A stretch of DNA of 58,878 nt, taken from positions 1-58,878 of the forward strand of contig NZ_AXVD01000032.1 of the NCBI RefSeq assembly GCF_000482385.1, in the 5' to 3' direction. Numbering within the stretch: the stretch's first letter is position 1; each line of letters opens with the position of its first letter. Of this stretch, positions 16,932-26,163 are shown piece by piece. Both the position numbers and the translations under genes were made by a program. The notes beneath the pieces are model-generated. The model did not search any database, was not told where the DNA came from, and was given only the letters and a program-made list of their open reading frames with translations. The stretch is from Nocardia sp. CNY236. Its GTDB lineage: Bacteria > Actinomycetota > Actinomycetes > Mycobacteriales > Mycobacteriaceae.

Positions 16932-18605
16932 TCAGGGTCGGTGTTCCTTGACGATCTCCGCCGGACGGTCCTGAGGATGAACGCCGGCGTCAGCGCTGGT
17001 CGCAGTGCTGGTGTCAGCGCCCGTTGCAGTGCTCGTGTCCGCGCCGGTGTCAGCGCCGGTTGCGGTGCTCGTGTCCGCGTCGGTGTCCGTGCCGGTGTCC
17101 GGGCGCAGGTGCCGCAACATGATCGCGGCCAGCACGGCCATGATCACCATGATCACCGCTCCCGCCCCGGCGGCCAGGCGCATGCCCTCGGTGAACGCCT
17201 CACGCGCTTCCTGCAGGAGCGGGCCGCCGAGCTGTGCCGGCAGGTGCATCGCCACTTCCATGGCGCCACCGAGGGTGTCCCGGGCGGCTTCCGCGGCGTC
17301 GGAGGGAAGGCCCGCGGGTACGGCTGTGTCCATGCGGGAGTGGTACACAGCCGCGCCGATGCTGCCCAGCACGGCGATGCCTATGGCACCACCGAACTCG
17401 GAGCCGGTCTCCGACAACGCCGATGCCGCGCCCGCCGACTCGGGCGGGGCCGCTGCGACGATCATGTCCACGGCCAGCGCGCCGACCGCGCCCGACCCGC
17501 CCACCAGCAGGATGAAGCCCACGCCGAGGGCGAGGAGGGAGTCCTCCACGTACACCTGGGTCAGGACGGCGAAGCCCGCCGCCATCACCCCGATCGCGCC
17601 CGCGACCACGTACCCGGGGCGCACTCGGCGGACCAGCAGCGTGCCGGTCGTCACGGACAGGATCATCGCGGGGGCGATCAGCAACGTCCACAGCGCGGCA
17701 GTCAGCGGACGCATGCCCACCACCAGTTGCATGTACTGGGTGCCGAAGAAGCCGAAGCCCACCAGGGCGAAGATGCTGAACACGTTCGCCAGGACCGACA
17801 TGCTGAACGCGCGCCCGGCGAACAGCCGTACGTCGATCAGCGGATCGGTCAGGCGGCGCTGGCGGCGTACGAAGATCGTGCCCACCACGAGCCCGAACAA
17901 CGCCGTCAGCACCGGCAGCGGCGCGAAACCGTCCTCGGCGAGGATCTTCGCGCCGTAGACGACCGGCAGGACGGCGGCGAGTGACAGCGCCGCGCTGAGC
18001 AGGTCGAACCGGCCCGGATTCGGCGCCTTGAACTCCGGCAGCAGCAGGGGGCCGAGGATCAGCAGCACCAGCATCACCGGCACGTTGATGAGGAAGACGG
18101 AGCCCCACCAGAAGTATTCCAGCAGCAGGCCGCCGAGCAGCGGGCCCAAGCCGGCGCCGCCCGAGAAACCGGCGGTCCACACGGCGATCGCCGTGCGACG
18201 CTGCCGGTCGTTGTGGAACATGTTGCGAATCAATGACAGCGTAGATGGTGCCAGCGTGGCGCCGGCGAGGCCGAGCACGGCGCGGCTCGCGATCAGCATC
18301 TCCGCGCTGTCCGAGTACGCCGCGAGCGCCGAGGCGACACCGAACGCCCCGGCACCGAAGAGGAGAATCTTTCGCCTGCCGATCCGATCGCCCAGGCTAC
18401 CCATCGTGATCATGGAGCCGGCCAGCAGGAAAGCGTAGATGTCCATGATCCACAGGAGCTGCGCACTGCTCGGTGCGAGGTCCGCGCTCAGGTTGGGCAG
18501 CGCGAAGAACAGCGCTGTCATGTCCATGGAGATCAGCAGCGTGGGTATGACCAGCACTGCGAGGCCGATCCACTCGCGCTTGCCGGCCATCCTCGTGTCA
18601 GCCAT
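16932..18605 (-). CDS. MFS drug efflux transporter, DHA2 (14-helix) family
   Basis: A 557-residue proton-driven exporter of the EmrB/QacA type. Motif A is GSLGDRIGRRKILLFGAG (residues ~69-86); motif C is near WTAGFSGGAGLGPLLGG; TALFFALPNLSADL is the usual helix 1 end. About 14 hydrophobic helices fill residues 10-500. The last ~55 residues are a hydrophilic repeat-like tail of Asp, Thr, Ala and Gly (GADTSTATGADTGADTSTAT) not usual in the family. It is divergent from a TetR gene over 66 bases containing three 13-bp repeats, so it is probably repressed by that TetR and induced by its substrate. Confidence 0.9.
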   Translation of the reverse strand: MADTRMAGKREWIGLAVLVIPTLLISMDMTALFFALPNLSADLAPSSAQLLWIMDIYAFLLAGSMITMGSLGDRIGRRKILLFGAGAFGVASALAAYSDSAEMLIASRAVLGLAGATLAPSTLSLIRNMFHNDRQRRTAIAVWTAGFSGGAGLGPLLGGLLLEYFWWGSVFLINVPVMLVLLILGPLLLPEFKAPNPGRFDLLSAALSLAAVLPVVYGAKILAEDGFAPLPVLTALFGLVVGTIFVRRQRRLTDPLIDVRLFAGRAFSMSVLANVFSIFALVGFGFFGTQYMQLVVGMRPLTAALWTLLIAPAMILSVTTGTLLVRRVRPGYVVAGAIGVMAAGFAVLTQVYVEDSLLALGVGFILLVGGSGAVGALAVDMIVAAAPPESAGAASALSETGSEFGGAIGIAVLGSIGAAVYHSRMDTAVPAGLPSDAAEAARDTLGGAMEVAMHLPAQLGGPLLQEAREAFTEGMRLAAGAGAVIMVIMAVLAAIMLRHLRPDTGTDTDADTSTATGADTGADTSTATGADTSTATSADAGVHPQDRPAEIVKEHRP

Positions 18606-18614
18606 GGCGGATAC

Positions 18615-18653
18615 TATACATTCGTATTATACATTCGTATTATATGTTCGTAT
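18615..18653. promoter_or_regulatory. Three tandem 13-bp operator repeats
   Basis: TATACATTCGTAT occurs at 18615-18627 and 18628-18640, and the near copy TATATGTTCGTAT at 18641-18653. Each contains an ATACnnnnGTAT-type dyad. They fill most of the 66-base gap between the MFS pump and its divergent TetR gene and probably overlap both promoters. Confidence 0.75.
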
Positions 18654-18671
18654 AGATTCTCGAACGGGAAG

Positions 18672-19304
18672 ATGGCGACCATGGGACACCGGGAAGCCCT
18701 GCTGGTAGGCGCCAAGATCTGCCTCTACGAGCGTGGCTACGGGCGTACGACCGCCCGCGACATCGTTGCCGCCTCCGGCGCCAACCTCGCCTCCATCGGC
18801 TACCACTTCGGCTCGAAGGAAGCGCTGCTCACGACGGCGATCATCGAGTCGTTCGCGGAGTGGGGTGTCGAGCTGGACGCCGTCATGCAGTCGCTGTCGT
18901 GGAACACCACGGCGGAACCGATCGAGAAGTTCGAGATGGCCTGGACCCGGCTGATCGACTCGTTCGTCACCCACCGTCCGCTGTGGGTGTCGAGTGTCGA
19001 GGCGTTCGCCCAGGCGGAGCACATCCCCGAGCTCCGCGAGCAACTCTCGGCGAGCTTCGAGGAGACCCGGGCCGGCATGGCCGCGATGATTATGAGCGTC
19101 GCCGAGAATATCGACGAGAGGTCCGCGCGCAACATCGGCTCGCTCGTGCTCGGACTCCTGCCCGGGCTCGCGCTGCAGTGGCTGCTGGACCCCGACCGTG
19201 CGCCGACCGGTGCGGACCTCGGCGATGCGATCCGGACCATTCTGCAAGGCCTCGACAGCGGCACCACGGACGTCGGGGTGGGCATCGCCGCTCAGGGGAG
19301 CTAG
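18672..19304 (+). CDS. TetR/AcrR family regulator of the divergent efflux pump
   Basis: A 210-residue repressor. The HTH covers ALLVGAKICLYERGYGRTTA and IVAASGANLASIGYHFGSKE (about residues 8-55). The ligand domain has LVLGLLPGLALQWLLDPDRA, a TetR_C motif shared with many actinobacterial drug-sensing regulators. A second in-frame ATG three codons in could be the true start. It is divergent from the DHA2 pump and should bind the 13-bp repeats between them. The ligand is unknown. Confidence 0.87.
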   Translation: MATMGHREALLVGAKICLYERGYGRTTARDIVAASGANLASIGYHFGSKEALLTTAIIESFAEWGVELDAVMQSLSWNTTAEPIEKFEMAWTRLIDSFVTHRPLWVSSVEAFAQAEHIPELREQLSASFEETRAGMAAMIMSVAENIDERSARNIGSLVLGLLPGLALQWLLDPDRAPTGADLGDAIRTILQGLDSGTTDVGVGIAAQGS

Positions 19305-19514
19305 TTTTCTCTAGGGGGCCCGTAGGGGTTTTCGCTGCCGTCCCGGCCGCCATAGTGTCGCGGCACAAACGCTGTTGAAGAACGCGGCGTGGCCGATCGG
19401 GAATCGCGTGCATCTCGTCTTCCAACGCATTTCCGGTCTACTGTGCTGCGCAGATGTTGACTCTTCGCATGTTTGTCGCCGGATGATCGGGGCTGGACGC
19501 CGAATGGAGCGAGA

Positions 19515-20177
19515 ATGCGATTCCTGCCGGAAAGCGAAGACGTCAGCGCGGCCGTAATCGGGCTCGCATACGTGGGTTCGTGTGTCGCCGGGGCGCTCGC
19601 CGAGCGCGGCGTACGCGTGGTCGGTGTGGACACCGACGCGAGACTCACCCGCGAGTTCGCCGAGCGGCACTGCCGATTCAGTGAGCCGGGCCTGCCGGAG
19701 CTGCTCTTCAGCGGCCTCGACTCGGGGGCGCTGCGGGTGACGACCGACTACGCCGAGATCGCCGGCGTCGATGTCGTCATCGTCGCCGTCGGCACGCCGA
19801 TCCGTGAGGGCGGCGTCCTGGAGGACACCCAGCTCAGGGCGGCTTGCGAGAACCTGAGCGGGCACCTGCGCGAGGGGCAGCTGGTCCTGCTCAAGAGCAC
19901 CGTGCCGCCGGGCATGAACCGCGAGCTGGTCGTTCCGCTGCTCGAACGCAGCGGCCTGACGTGCGGCGTCGACTTCGGGCTCGCGTTCTACCCGGAGCGG
20001 TTGTCCGAGGGAACGGCGCTGCGGGAACTGCGCAGTTTCCCCATTGTCGTCGGTGGCTGGTGCGTCGACAGCGCTGCCGCTGCCGAGGCGTTCTGGCGCC
20101 GCGGTGTCGGAGTCGACATCATCCAGTGCAGTTCGATGGAAGCCGCCGAGATGGTCAAGCTCGCCGCTGGTCGGTGA
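19515..20177 (+). pseudogene. UDP-glucose/GDP-mannose dehydrogenase family, truncated
   Basis: About 220 residues of a nucleotide-sugar dehydrogenase that is normally ~430. The NAD fold is AAVIGLAYVGSCVAGALAE with VVGVDTDARL; VDVVIVAVGTPIREGGVLED, LLKSTVPPGMNRELVVPLLE and FYPERLSEGTALRELRSFP are typical. The frame stops at MVKLAAGR, just where the central helix would begin (normally AELAKLxxNxxR), so the catalytic cysteine and substrate domain are lost. GGAG lies before the ATG at 19515. It begins a series of remnants of sugar-nucleotide genes. Confidence 0.82.
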
Positions 20178-20635
20178 ACTCACCACCTGGTTGCGGTCCG
20201 GCCTGATCGACACCACCGCGGGGGTGGGGTGGGTGTGCAGCAAGACCGAGCACCTGCGCGGCAATAGTGACCAATGGGGCACCGAACCCGATTTCACGCT
20301 CATCGACCACCGAGTCCGCAACAACATCAGTGGCTGGTGGACGGTGCTGCCCGGCAAAATGACCCTCGCCCTGCACGCCTCCCAGGCAACTGCCACTGCC
20401 GTCACCGGCGTCGAACCGCACCTCGGGTTGCGACCTCGGGCTGCCGTCGCGCCATGCCAGATCGATGATCTGGTCGAGGTCACCCCGTGGACCGCGCACA
20501 CCGAAGCGAGCACGCGATGATTCCCTCCTTCCCCGCCAGGCACGGACAGGTGAGCGGACACAAGGCCATCACGCTCCTCGCCCCCGGCATCGACCGGAAC
20601 CACGGCGTCCGCCGCCGGGTCGAGCTGGCGCGGTG
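20178..20635. other. Stretch without a recognisable gene, possible remnant
   Basis: A plus-strand frame through 20520 encodes WLRSGLIDTTAGVGWVCSKT and GWWTVLPGKMTLALHASQAT, which look protein-like but match no family I know. It has no convincing start and lies between two truncated genes, so it is probably part of the same decayed block. Confidence 0.35.
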
Positions 20636-20812
20636 GTCTACGAGCAGCCGTTGCACACCCAGCCGGTGTTTTCCGAACTGGATGTGGGTGACCGATTCCC
20701 GCTCGCCGACGAGTTCGCCGCTCGCCATCTGTGCCTACCACTGTGGCGATCCATGACCAAGGACACGGTCACCCGCGTCATCGAGACCATCCACACCTGC
20801 CTGAAGTGGTGA
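20636..20812 (+). pseudogene. DegT/DnrJ/EryC1 aminotransferase, C-terminal fragment
   Basis: About 58 residues: VYEQPLHTQPVFSELDVGD, RFPLADEFAARHLCLPLW and DTVTRVIETI. This is the standard C-terminus of PLP-dependent sugar aminotransferases (usual form YxxPLHxQPxF and ADExAxRxLxLPLW). The preceding 300 residues, including the PLP lysine, are absent and the upstream sequence is frame-broken. Confidence 0.75.
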
Positions 20813-20815
20813 AAT

Positions 20816-20896
20816 GCGTTTCCCAACATCATCATTACCGGAGAAGCCGGATTCATCGGCGGCAACCTGCTGCGCCGCATCCGCTCGCAGGATTAG
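20816..20896 (+). pseudogene. NAD-dependent sugar epimerase/dehydratase, N-terminal fragment
   Basis: The frame reads AFPNIIITGEAGFIGGNLLR and then stops after RIRSQD. It is the first Rossmann motif (usual TGGAGFIGSNL) of extended SDR enzymes such as dTDP-glucose 4,6-dehydratase. There is no in-frame start: the nearest ATG (20814) is in another frame. It follows the aminotransferase fragment directly, as if the two were once consecutive genes. Confidence 0.65.
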
Positions 20897-21225
20897 CGCT
20901 CGGTGACCTCCCCAATGCCGAACGCTACTACACTGTCGACACCAGCATCTGGAACCAGCACACCCACGCCCGCGTCTGGGCCCTCGAGGCCACCGAAACC
21001 GGTCTGCTCCGCTGGAAACTCGGCAACCACACCGACGCACTGAAAATGTGGCGGTCTGCGCTACCGATCCTGCATACCGTCAACTCCGCCTGCACCACCA
21101 AAGCACTCAGCAAAGTCCGAACCGCCGCAACCGAACTCTTCACCTCCACCGAACCGCACAAGATCCCGCATTCTGACCAGCGACGCCTCAGACGCGGTCA
21201 ACAACCGGCTGGGTACATCCGATAG
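20890..21225 (+). pseudogene. C-terminal TPR-like fragment, possibly of an XRE regulator
   Basis: The frame encodes LALGDLPNAERYYTV, ALEATETGLLRWKLGNHTDA and KMWRSALPILHTV followed by TKALSKVRTAATELF. The helical-pair pattern resembles the tetratricopeptide tail of actinobacterial XRE regulators. There is no N-terminal part or start codon. The assignment is weak. Confidence 0.35.
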
Positions 21226-21283
21226 AACCTCCTCCTCTCAGTGCGGCGTAGCATGCCATCCCCTCCGACCCCCCACCGGATGA

Positions 21284-22591
21284 CTACCGCTGTGCCCGCG
21301 CGACGGTGCTGTCACCCTCGGGCAGGGGGTCTGCCGCGTCCGCCTCGGTCGGTTGCGGGTATCTGTCGTGCGTGGCTCGGGCGCGATCCAGACGATGCAG
21401 TGCGAATGCTGCGGCCCCACCGACCATGGTCAGGCCGGCCCACAGCGCCCAACCGAGTCCCGCGTCGCGCGCGGCGCCGACCACAGCTCCGGTGGTGAGA
21501 TTGCCGAAAAGAATGCCCACGCCGACAACTGTGTTGTAGAACCCATAGTGGGTCGCAACCAGCTTTCCCTCCGAAAGGGCCACGACGGTGTCCATCTCAA
21601 AGGGGAACACCGCCGCTGTCCCGACCGCCAACAACCCTGCGGCCATCAGCAGCGCCCCAGCCGCGACCGGAGGGCCGAACCGGTGCGGGTCGGGGACGAT
21701 CACCAGCGGGACGAACGCGGTTGCGAGAATCCCCAGCCCGACCACCAGGCTTCGCCCGGTACCCCACCTGGCCCGAAACCACGCCGTGATCCGCAGCTGG
21801 CCGAAGACCGCCACAACACCGGAAACCACGAACAGCGCGGAGACCAGAACCTGCGCCCGCGCACCTGCGATGAATTCCGCGTGCAGCGGCAGTGCCAGAT
21901 AGACCTGGAACGACAAGACATAGGTACCGACCATCGCCAAGGCGAACCAGACGAACCGGCGATTGGCGAGTACTATCCGCCAATCCTGGAGCACCGAGTT
22001 GCGCTCGCTGTCGCTGTCCATGCGCCTCGTCGGTAGGGCGAACAGTTGCGCTGCGGTCAGGATTGCGAATACCACCGCTGCGACGGCAGCGGTCACCCGG
22101 AAGTCGATCGCCATCAATGCCAGGCCGACCAACGGTCCGGCCAGAATGCCTGCCTGATAGAAGATGTTGAACATCGCAAAGGCTTCGACTCGCCGCTCAC
22201 CCGCATCGGCTGCCAGATAGGCGCGCACGGCCGGGTTGAACAACGCGCCGGCGAATCCGGTGGCCGCCGAAGCGATCAGCAGCCCCGGCAGCGAGGTCGC
22301 GAACACCAACAGCGCGAACCCACCTGTGCGCAACAGACAGCCCGCGACGATCAATGGTTTGTAGCCCAAGCGGTCGGCCAGGGTGCCGCCGATCAGGAAC
22401 ATTCCCTGTTGGGAGAAGTTCCGTACCCCCAGCACCAGTCCGACGGCCCAGGCTGCCAGGCCCAGTGGCCCGGCGAGATAGCCGGCCAGGTAGGGCATCA
22501 GCATGTAGAAGCCGAGGTTGATCCCGAACTGGTTGATCATCAGCAACCGCGCTGCGGGATCGAAGCCGCGGAATTTCGCAAGTACGGTCAC
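21284..22591 (-). CDS. MFS transporter, homologue of the Rv0849 exporter of the copper locus
   Basis: A 435-residue 12-helix MFS protein starting at GTG 22591, which overlaps the stop of cysK2 (GTGA). Helix 1 is [18 protein letters not shown]; motif A-like [20 protein letters not shown] follows. It resembles MdtH-type exporters. In M. tuberculosis the order mmcO / lpqS-cysK2-Rv0849 is the same and lpqS and cysK2 respond to copper through RicR, so this gene is probably the last of a copper-induced lpqS-cysK2-MFS operon. The exported compound is unknown. Confidence 0.82.
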   Translation of the reverse strand: MTVLAKFRGFDPAARLLMINQFGINLGFYMLMPYLAGYLAGPLGLAAWAVGLVLGVRNFSQQGMFLIGGTLADRLGYKPLIVAGCLLRTGGFALLVFATSLPGLLIASAATGFAGALFNPAVRAYLAADAGERRVEAFAMFNIFYQAGILAGPLVGLALMAIDFRVTAAVAAVVFAILTAAQLFALPTRRMDSDSERNSVLQDWRIVLANRRFVWFALAMVGTYVLSFQVYLALPLHAEFIAGARAQVLVSALFVVSGVVAVFGQLRITAWFRARWGTGRSLVVGLGILATAFVPLVIVPDPHRFGPPVAAGALLMAAGLLAVGTAAVFPFEMDTVVALSEGKLVATHYGFYNTVVGVGILFGNLTTGAVVGAARDAGLGWALWAGLTMVGGAAAFALHRLDRARATHDRYPQPTEADAADPLPEGDSTVARAQR

Positions 22592-23715
22592 CGCGCGGGT
22601 CCCCCGCTGTGGGCGAGGCGCCTCGGGTCGACAACCGTGGTGGTTCGGGTCCACGACTGCACGATGCGTTCGGTGGGATATTCGATGGTGTCCGGCTCGA
22701 GCGGGGGCGGCGAGTCGAGCAGGCCGTGATTATTGCAGTACGCGTCGTTGTAGATGGTGTCGAAGTAGCGGTTCGGTCCATCGGGGAAGACCGCCACGAT
22801 CCGAGCGTCGGAATCGTGTGTTCGGGCGGCCCAGCCGGCGACGAGGGCGACAGCGCCCACGCTCCACCCTCCGGTCGCGTGATGCGTAGCGGCCAAGGTT
22901 CGGCACGCCCAGACCGCCTCCGACGGCGCAACCCAATGCACCTCGTCGAAAGCGCGATAGTCGACATTGACCGGATAGATGCTCGATCCGAGCCCCCGCA
23001 TCAACCGTGGACCTGCGGGCTGACCGAATATCGTGGAGGCCACGGTATCCACGCCGATCAGCTCCATCCCCGGTTCGAACCGGCGCAATGCCCGGGCGAC
23101 CCCGGAGGAATGACCGCCGGTGCCGACCGCGCACACCAGCACGTCCACCCCGCCGAGTTGTTCGACCAGCTCGAGCGCCAGCGACTCGTAGCCATCGACA
23201 TTGTCCGGATTGCGGTATTGGTCCGGGCCCCACGCATCGGGCTCGTGAGCGAGCAGCTCCATGACCCGGTCACGGCGAGCCTGCTGCCAGCCGCCGGTCG
23301 GATGAGGTTCGCCCACCATGTCGACCTGCGTCCCATAGGCGGTGAGCATGCGCGCGACCATCGGCTCCAGCCCTGGGTCGGTCACCACGGTCACCGGGTG
23401 GTGGGTGACGATCCCCGCCAGCGCCAATCCCAAGCCCAGCGTGCCACTGGTGGATTCGACGATCCGAGCCCCCGCAACGAGATCACCACGCTCCTCGGCC
23501 CTGCGGACCATATGGAGTGCGGGCCGGTCCTTCATCCCGCCGGGATTGAATCCTTCGAGCTTGGCCCAAAATCCCCGCCCTTGGGGCGCGATCGGCGCAC
23601 CGACCCACAACACCGGGGTGTTGCCGACCAGCGAGTGCGGGGAATGGGCAGGTCCTGGCGCGCTCACCAGAGCTGCCGAGCGATCGTTGAATGCGTCGAG
23701 AACGACCTTGTCCAT
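22588..23715 (-). CDS. cysK2: PLP-dependent cysteine synthase-family protein, CysK2-like
   Basis: A 375-residue fold-type II PLP enzyme, the length of M. tuberculosis CysK2 (372). The PLP lysine is K62 in [29 protein letters not shown] is the substrate loop; the phosphate cup is [15 protein letters not shown]. CysK2 makes S-sulfocysteine from O-phosphoserine and thiosulfate. The start is ATG 23715 ([11 protein letters not shown]); a longer frame adds 21 unrelated residues. It follows lpqS by about 100 bases and overlaps the MFS gene, matching the copper-responsive order in mycobacteria. Confidence 0.85.
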   Translation of the reverse strand: MDKVVLDAFNDRSAALVSAPGPAHSPHSLVGNTPVLWVGAPIAPQGRGFWAKLEGFNPGGMKDRPALHMVRRAEERGDLVAGARIVESTSGTLGLGLALAGIVTHHPVTVVTDPGLEPMVARMLTAYGTQVDMVGEPHPTGGWQQARRDRVMELLAHEPDAWGPDQYRNPDNVDGYESLALELVEQLGGVDVLVCAVGTGGHSSGVARALRRFEPGMELIGVDTVASTIFGQPAGPRLMRGLGSSIYPVNVDYRAFDEVHWVAPSEAVWACRTLAATHHATGGWSVGAVALVAGWAARTHDSDARIVAVFPDGPNRYFDTIYNDAYCNNHGLLDSPPPLEPDTIEYPTERIVQSWTRTTTVVDPRRLAHSGGPAR

Positions 23716-23814
23716 CACGTTCGCTTTCTGTGTCGGACCGCCGAGACGGCGGTACTGATGTGAACGGGCAGCGGACACCGGCCAACGGCAAGTCGTCGGC
23801 CTGGCGCTGCCCGA

Positions 23815-24261
23815 TCAGCAGCGAGCGATACAGAACCGCGTGAGGGTGGTCCGGCCATCCGAGGCCGGTGGCCTCGAGATCGGCGGACCGCGCACCCCGG
23901 CGAACGCGCGCAGGGCAGAGGGAAGAACGGCCAATGCCAGCGCGAAGATCAGCAGTTGCGGCCCGGGATTCCCGGTGACACCGCGCAACACCGTCTTGGC
24001 GAGGCAGTGATCGAAATGGGATGGACAGTGGTCATCGGAAGCCGAGCGGATCGCAGCGGGTAGAGGACCGTCGGCAACCGACACTGCCAGGTGCTCGACG
24101 GCTGGGTACCTCGGCATATGGTTGTGTGTGTCATCGTGCGCCATCGAACAATCGACCATCAGCACGGCGAGCAGCACCGCGGCGAGCAGCGCCACCGCGG
24201 AGCCAGAAGGTCGGAATCGGCTGGCGAGTCTCACCGCGGCCGATCGCAGTTCTCCCGACAC
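23815..24261 (-). CDS. lpqS: LpqS-like copper-inducible exported or membrane protein
   Basis: A 148-residue protein from GTG 24261. A hydrophobic segment VALLAAVLLAVLMVDC (about residues 23-38) is followed by the metal-ligand-rich AHDDTHNHMP and DDHCPSHFDHC; a second hydrophobic helix is LLIFALALAVLPSAL. The C-terminus RTTLTRFCIARC closely resembles the LLTRFCLARR end of M. tuberculosis LpqS. Cys38 after LMVD is a poor lipobox, so lipidation is uncertain. A copper-type operator lies only 6 bases upstream of the start codon. The biochemical role of LpqS is unknown. Confidence 0.75.
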   Translation of the reverse strand: MSGELRSAAVRLASRFRPSGSAVALLAAVLLAVLMVDCSMAHDDTHNHMPRYPAVEHLAVSVADGPLPAAIRSASDDHCPSHFDHCLAKTVLRGVTGNPGPQLLIFALALAVLPSALRAFAGVRGPPISRPPASDGRTTLTRFCIARC

Positions 24262-24266
24262 CCTAG

Positions 24267-24293
24267 CGTTTATACCCCTTAGGGGTATAAACG
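24267..24293. promoter_or_regulatory. RicR/CsoR-type copper operator
   Basis: CGTTTATACCCC (24267-24278), spacer TTA, GGGGTATAAACG (24282-24293): a perfect 12-bp inverted repeat. The core TACCC(n5)GGGTA matches the operators recognised by RicR/CsoR, which release DNA on binding Cu(I). It lies directly in front of lpqS. Confidence 0.85.
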
Positions 24294-24420
24294 GCAAGTA
24301 GGGGCGCCCGTGGCGTGTCGCGCACTGGCGCGCACAGATCCTCAGCGGGGGCTGGGCCGATGCCGGCCCTGAGGCCGGCAGCACATGCTGGCCGAATCCG
24401 CGGTATCCGCACATCCGTGG

Positions 24421-25971
24421 TCAGCGAACGTAGGACAGGACGCTCATCATTCCGGCCTCGCCATGATAGGCGTTGTGGCAGTGCACCATCCATTGGCCGG
24501 GATTGTCGGCGTGGAAGTCGACCTCGACCGTTTGCCGAGGCAGCACGATGGCGGTGTCCTTGCGTGGCCCGACGCCGGTCGGTGTGACCATTTGGAAGGT
24601 GTGACCGTGTAGGTGCATCGGGTGGAACATCATCGTTTCGTTGATGAAGCGCAGCCGGACGCGCTGCCCCTCGACCACGTCGAGAGCGGTGTGTTCATCG
24701 AAGACCCTGCCGTTGATCGTCCAGACGTAGTCGCGCATATGCTGCCCCAGAGTGAGGTCGAGGGTCGTATCCGGGGCACGGTGGTCGAGTCGCGCCGAGT
24801 CCGAGGCGGTCAACCGATCTGCGGTGAGCGGCGCCACCGACAGCTCCTCCGGTCGCACCGCAGCAGGCGGCGGTGCGCCGCTCCCGGTCCGGATCAGAGC
24901 GAATCCCTGTCCGCTTTTTCCTTCGGCGGAGGCGACGAGCGGGAACACGCCGTCACCCAATTCGATGATCGCGTCGTAGCGTTCGCCCATACCGATGAGC
25001 AGGCTTGCGGTTGTGACCGGCTGCACGGGGTAGCCGTCGGTGTGCGTGACACGCAACTGGTGCCCCGCCACGGCGACACGGAACGCGGTGTCGGACGCAG
25101 CGTTGATCATACGCAGGCGCATACGCTGGCCAGGCTTGGCCGCGAACGTGACAGGATCGGCCTCGATGCGGCCATTGACCAGGTAGTACGGATAGTCGGC
25201 GATGTCACCGGCGTCCGACCCCAAAGGCGTGTCTGGGTGGGTGGGCACGACCATCGACGGCGCGCCGTCGTGGTGCATGTCCTGCATACCGCCGTGGCCC
25301 ATCCCGCTCATACCCTGTGCCTGCAGCTGCCGTAGCTGTTGGTTCGGATCCCGCCCGTCGACCCCGTCGAGCCAATCATCGAGCACGACGACGGCCTCGA
25401 TGTCGTAATCTCGGCCGTCGGCCCGGTCCTCGACGATCAGCGGTGCGTACAGGCCGCGATCGAGCTGCACACCGACATGCGGGTGGAAGAAGTAGGTCCC
25501 CGCATGGGGGACGGTGAACTCGTAGTCGAACCCGGCTCCGGGTTCGACCGGGGGCTGTGTGAGGCCGGGCATACCGTCCATGTCGTTGCGTAGCGCGATG
25601 CCGTGCCAATGAACGGTGGTGGGTTCGGTCAGTCCGTTGGAGAGGGTGGCGCGCAGGACGTCACCGCGATCGACGCGAATCGCCTGGCCGGGCAGGTCCC
25701 CGCCATAGGTCCATGTTCGAACCTGGACTCCGCCGAGGTCCACGGTGGCGGGCGCCGCGCGCAGCGACACCGGCCGAATTCGGGCATCCGCCGCGCGGCG
25801 GGCGTTCTCCGCGGCACGGACCGGTTCGGAATCCGGCTCGACGAGCGCTCGGGGACGCGAAGGACCTGCAGAACAGGCTGCGAGCGCGGCGGCTGTGGTG
25901 GCGCCCATGCCGAGGGCGAGGAACCCGCGGCGGCTGATCGGCGCTAGGCGTCGAATCTGTCTGGCGGACAT
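24421..25971 (-). CDS. mmcO: Multicopper oxidase, MmcO-like lipoprotein
   Basis: A 516-residue cuproxidase that probably oxidises Cu(I) to Cu(II) outside the membrane. The Tat signal SRRGFLALGMGATTAAALAAC (residues ~12-32) ends in a lipobox cysteine. Copper ligands: TTVHWHGIALRND, GTYFFHPHVG, FHPMHLHGHTFQM and MVHCHNAYHGEAGMM, covering the type 1 site and trinuclear cluster. A Met/His loop (GMSGMGHGGMQDMHHDG) is typical of copper oxidases. AGGAGA precedes ATG 25971. It is the homologue of M. tuberculosis MmcO, but here lies in the same direction as lpqS rather than divergent. Confidence 0.92.
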   Translation of the reverse strand: MSARQIRRLAPISRRGFLALGMGATTAAALAACSAGPSRPRALVEPDSEPVRAAENARRAADARIRPVSLRAAPATVDLGGVQVRTWTYGGDLPGQAIRVDRGDVLRATLSNGLTEPTTVHWHGIALRNDMDGMPGLTQPPVEPGAGFDYEFTVPHAGTYFFHPHVGVQLDRGLYAPLIVEDRADGRDYDIEAVVVLDDWLDGVDGRDPNQQLRQLQAQGMSGMGHGGMQDMHHDGAPSMVVPTHPDTPLGSDAGDIADYPYYLVNGRIEADPVTFAAKPGQRMRLRMINAASDTAFRVAVAGHQLRVTHTDGYPVQPVTTASLLIGMGERYDAIIELGDGVFPLVASAEGKSGQGFALIRTGSGAPPPAAVRPEELSVAPLTADRLTASDSARLDHRAPDTTLDLTLGQHMRDYVWTINGRVFDEHTALDVVEGQRVRLRFINETMMFHPMHLHGHTFQMVTPTGVGPRKDTAIVLPRQTVEVDFHADNPGQWMVHCHNAYHGEAGMMSVLSYVR

Positions 25972-26163
25972 GGATTCTCCTGCTGGTCTGGTCGGCTGCT
26001 GCCGGTGCGGCACACGGCCGTGGGATGGTCCGATCCTGGTTCCACGCAAAGGCTCGGGCGTGCGGCACCACTCGCCACATTCTGGGGCGGGCGCGTGCTC
26101 GTCATGTCGCAAGATCCCCCCCAAAGCGGCCTCTGCATGGTGTGACTTGGCGGATGGGACCGA

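Noticed and set aside
16887..17984. Long plus-strand open frame of 365 codons
   Set aside because: It lies antisense to the DHA2 efflux gene, is very rich in Arg, Gly, His and Gln, and shows no domain; it is a GC-driven shadow.
23815..24414. Longer start (residues before 24261) for the LpqS-like gene
   Set aside because: The extension would run through the copper operator and adds Arg/Cys-rich residues unlike the family; GTG 24261 fits better.
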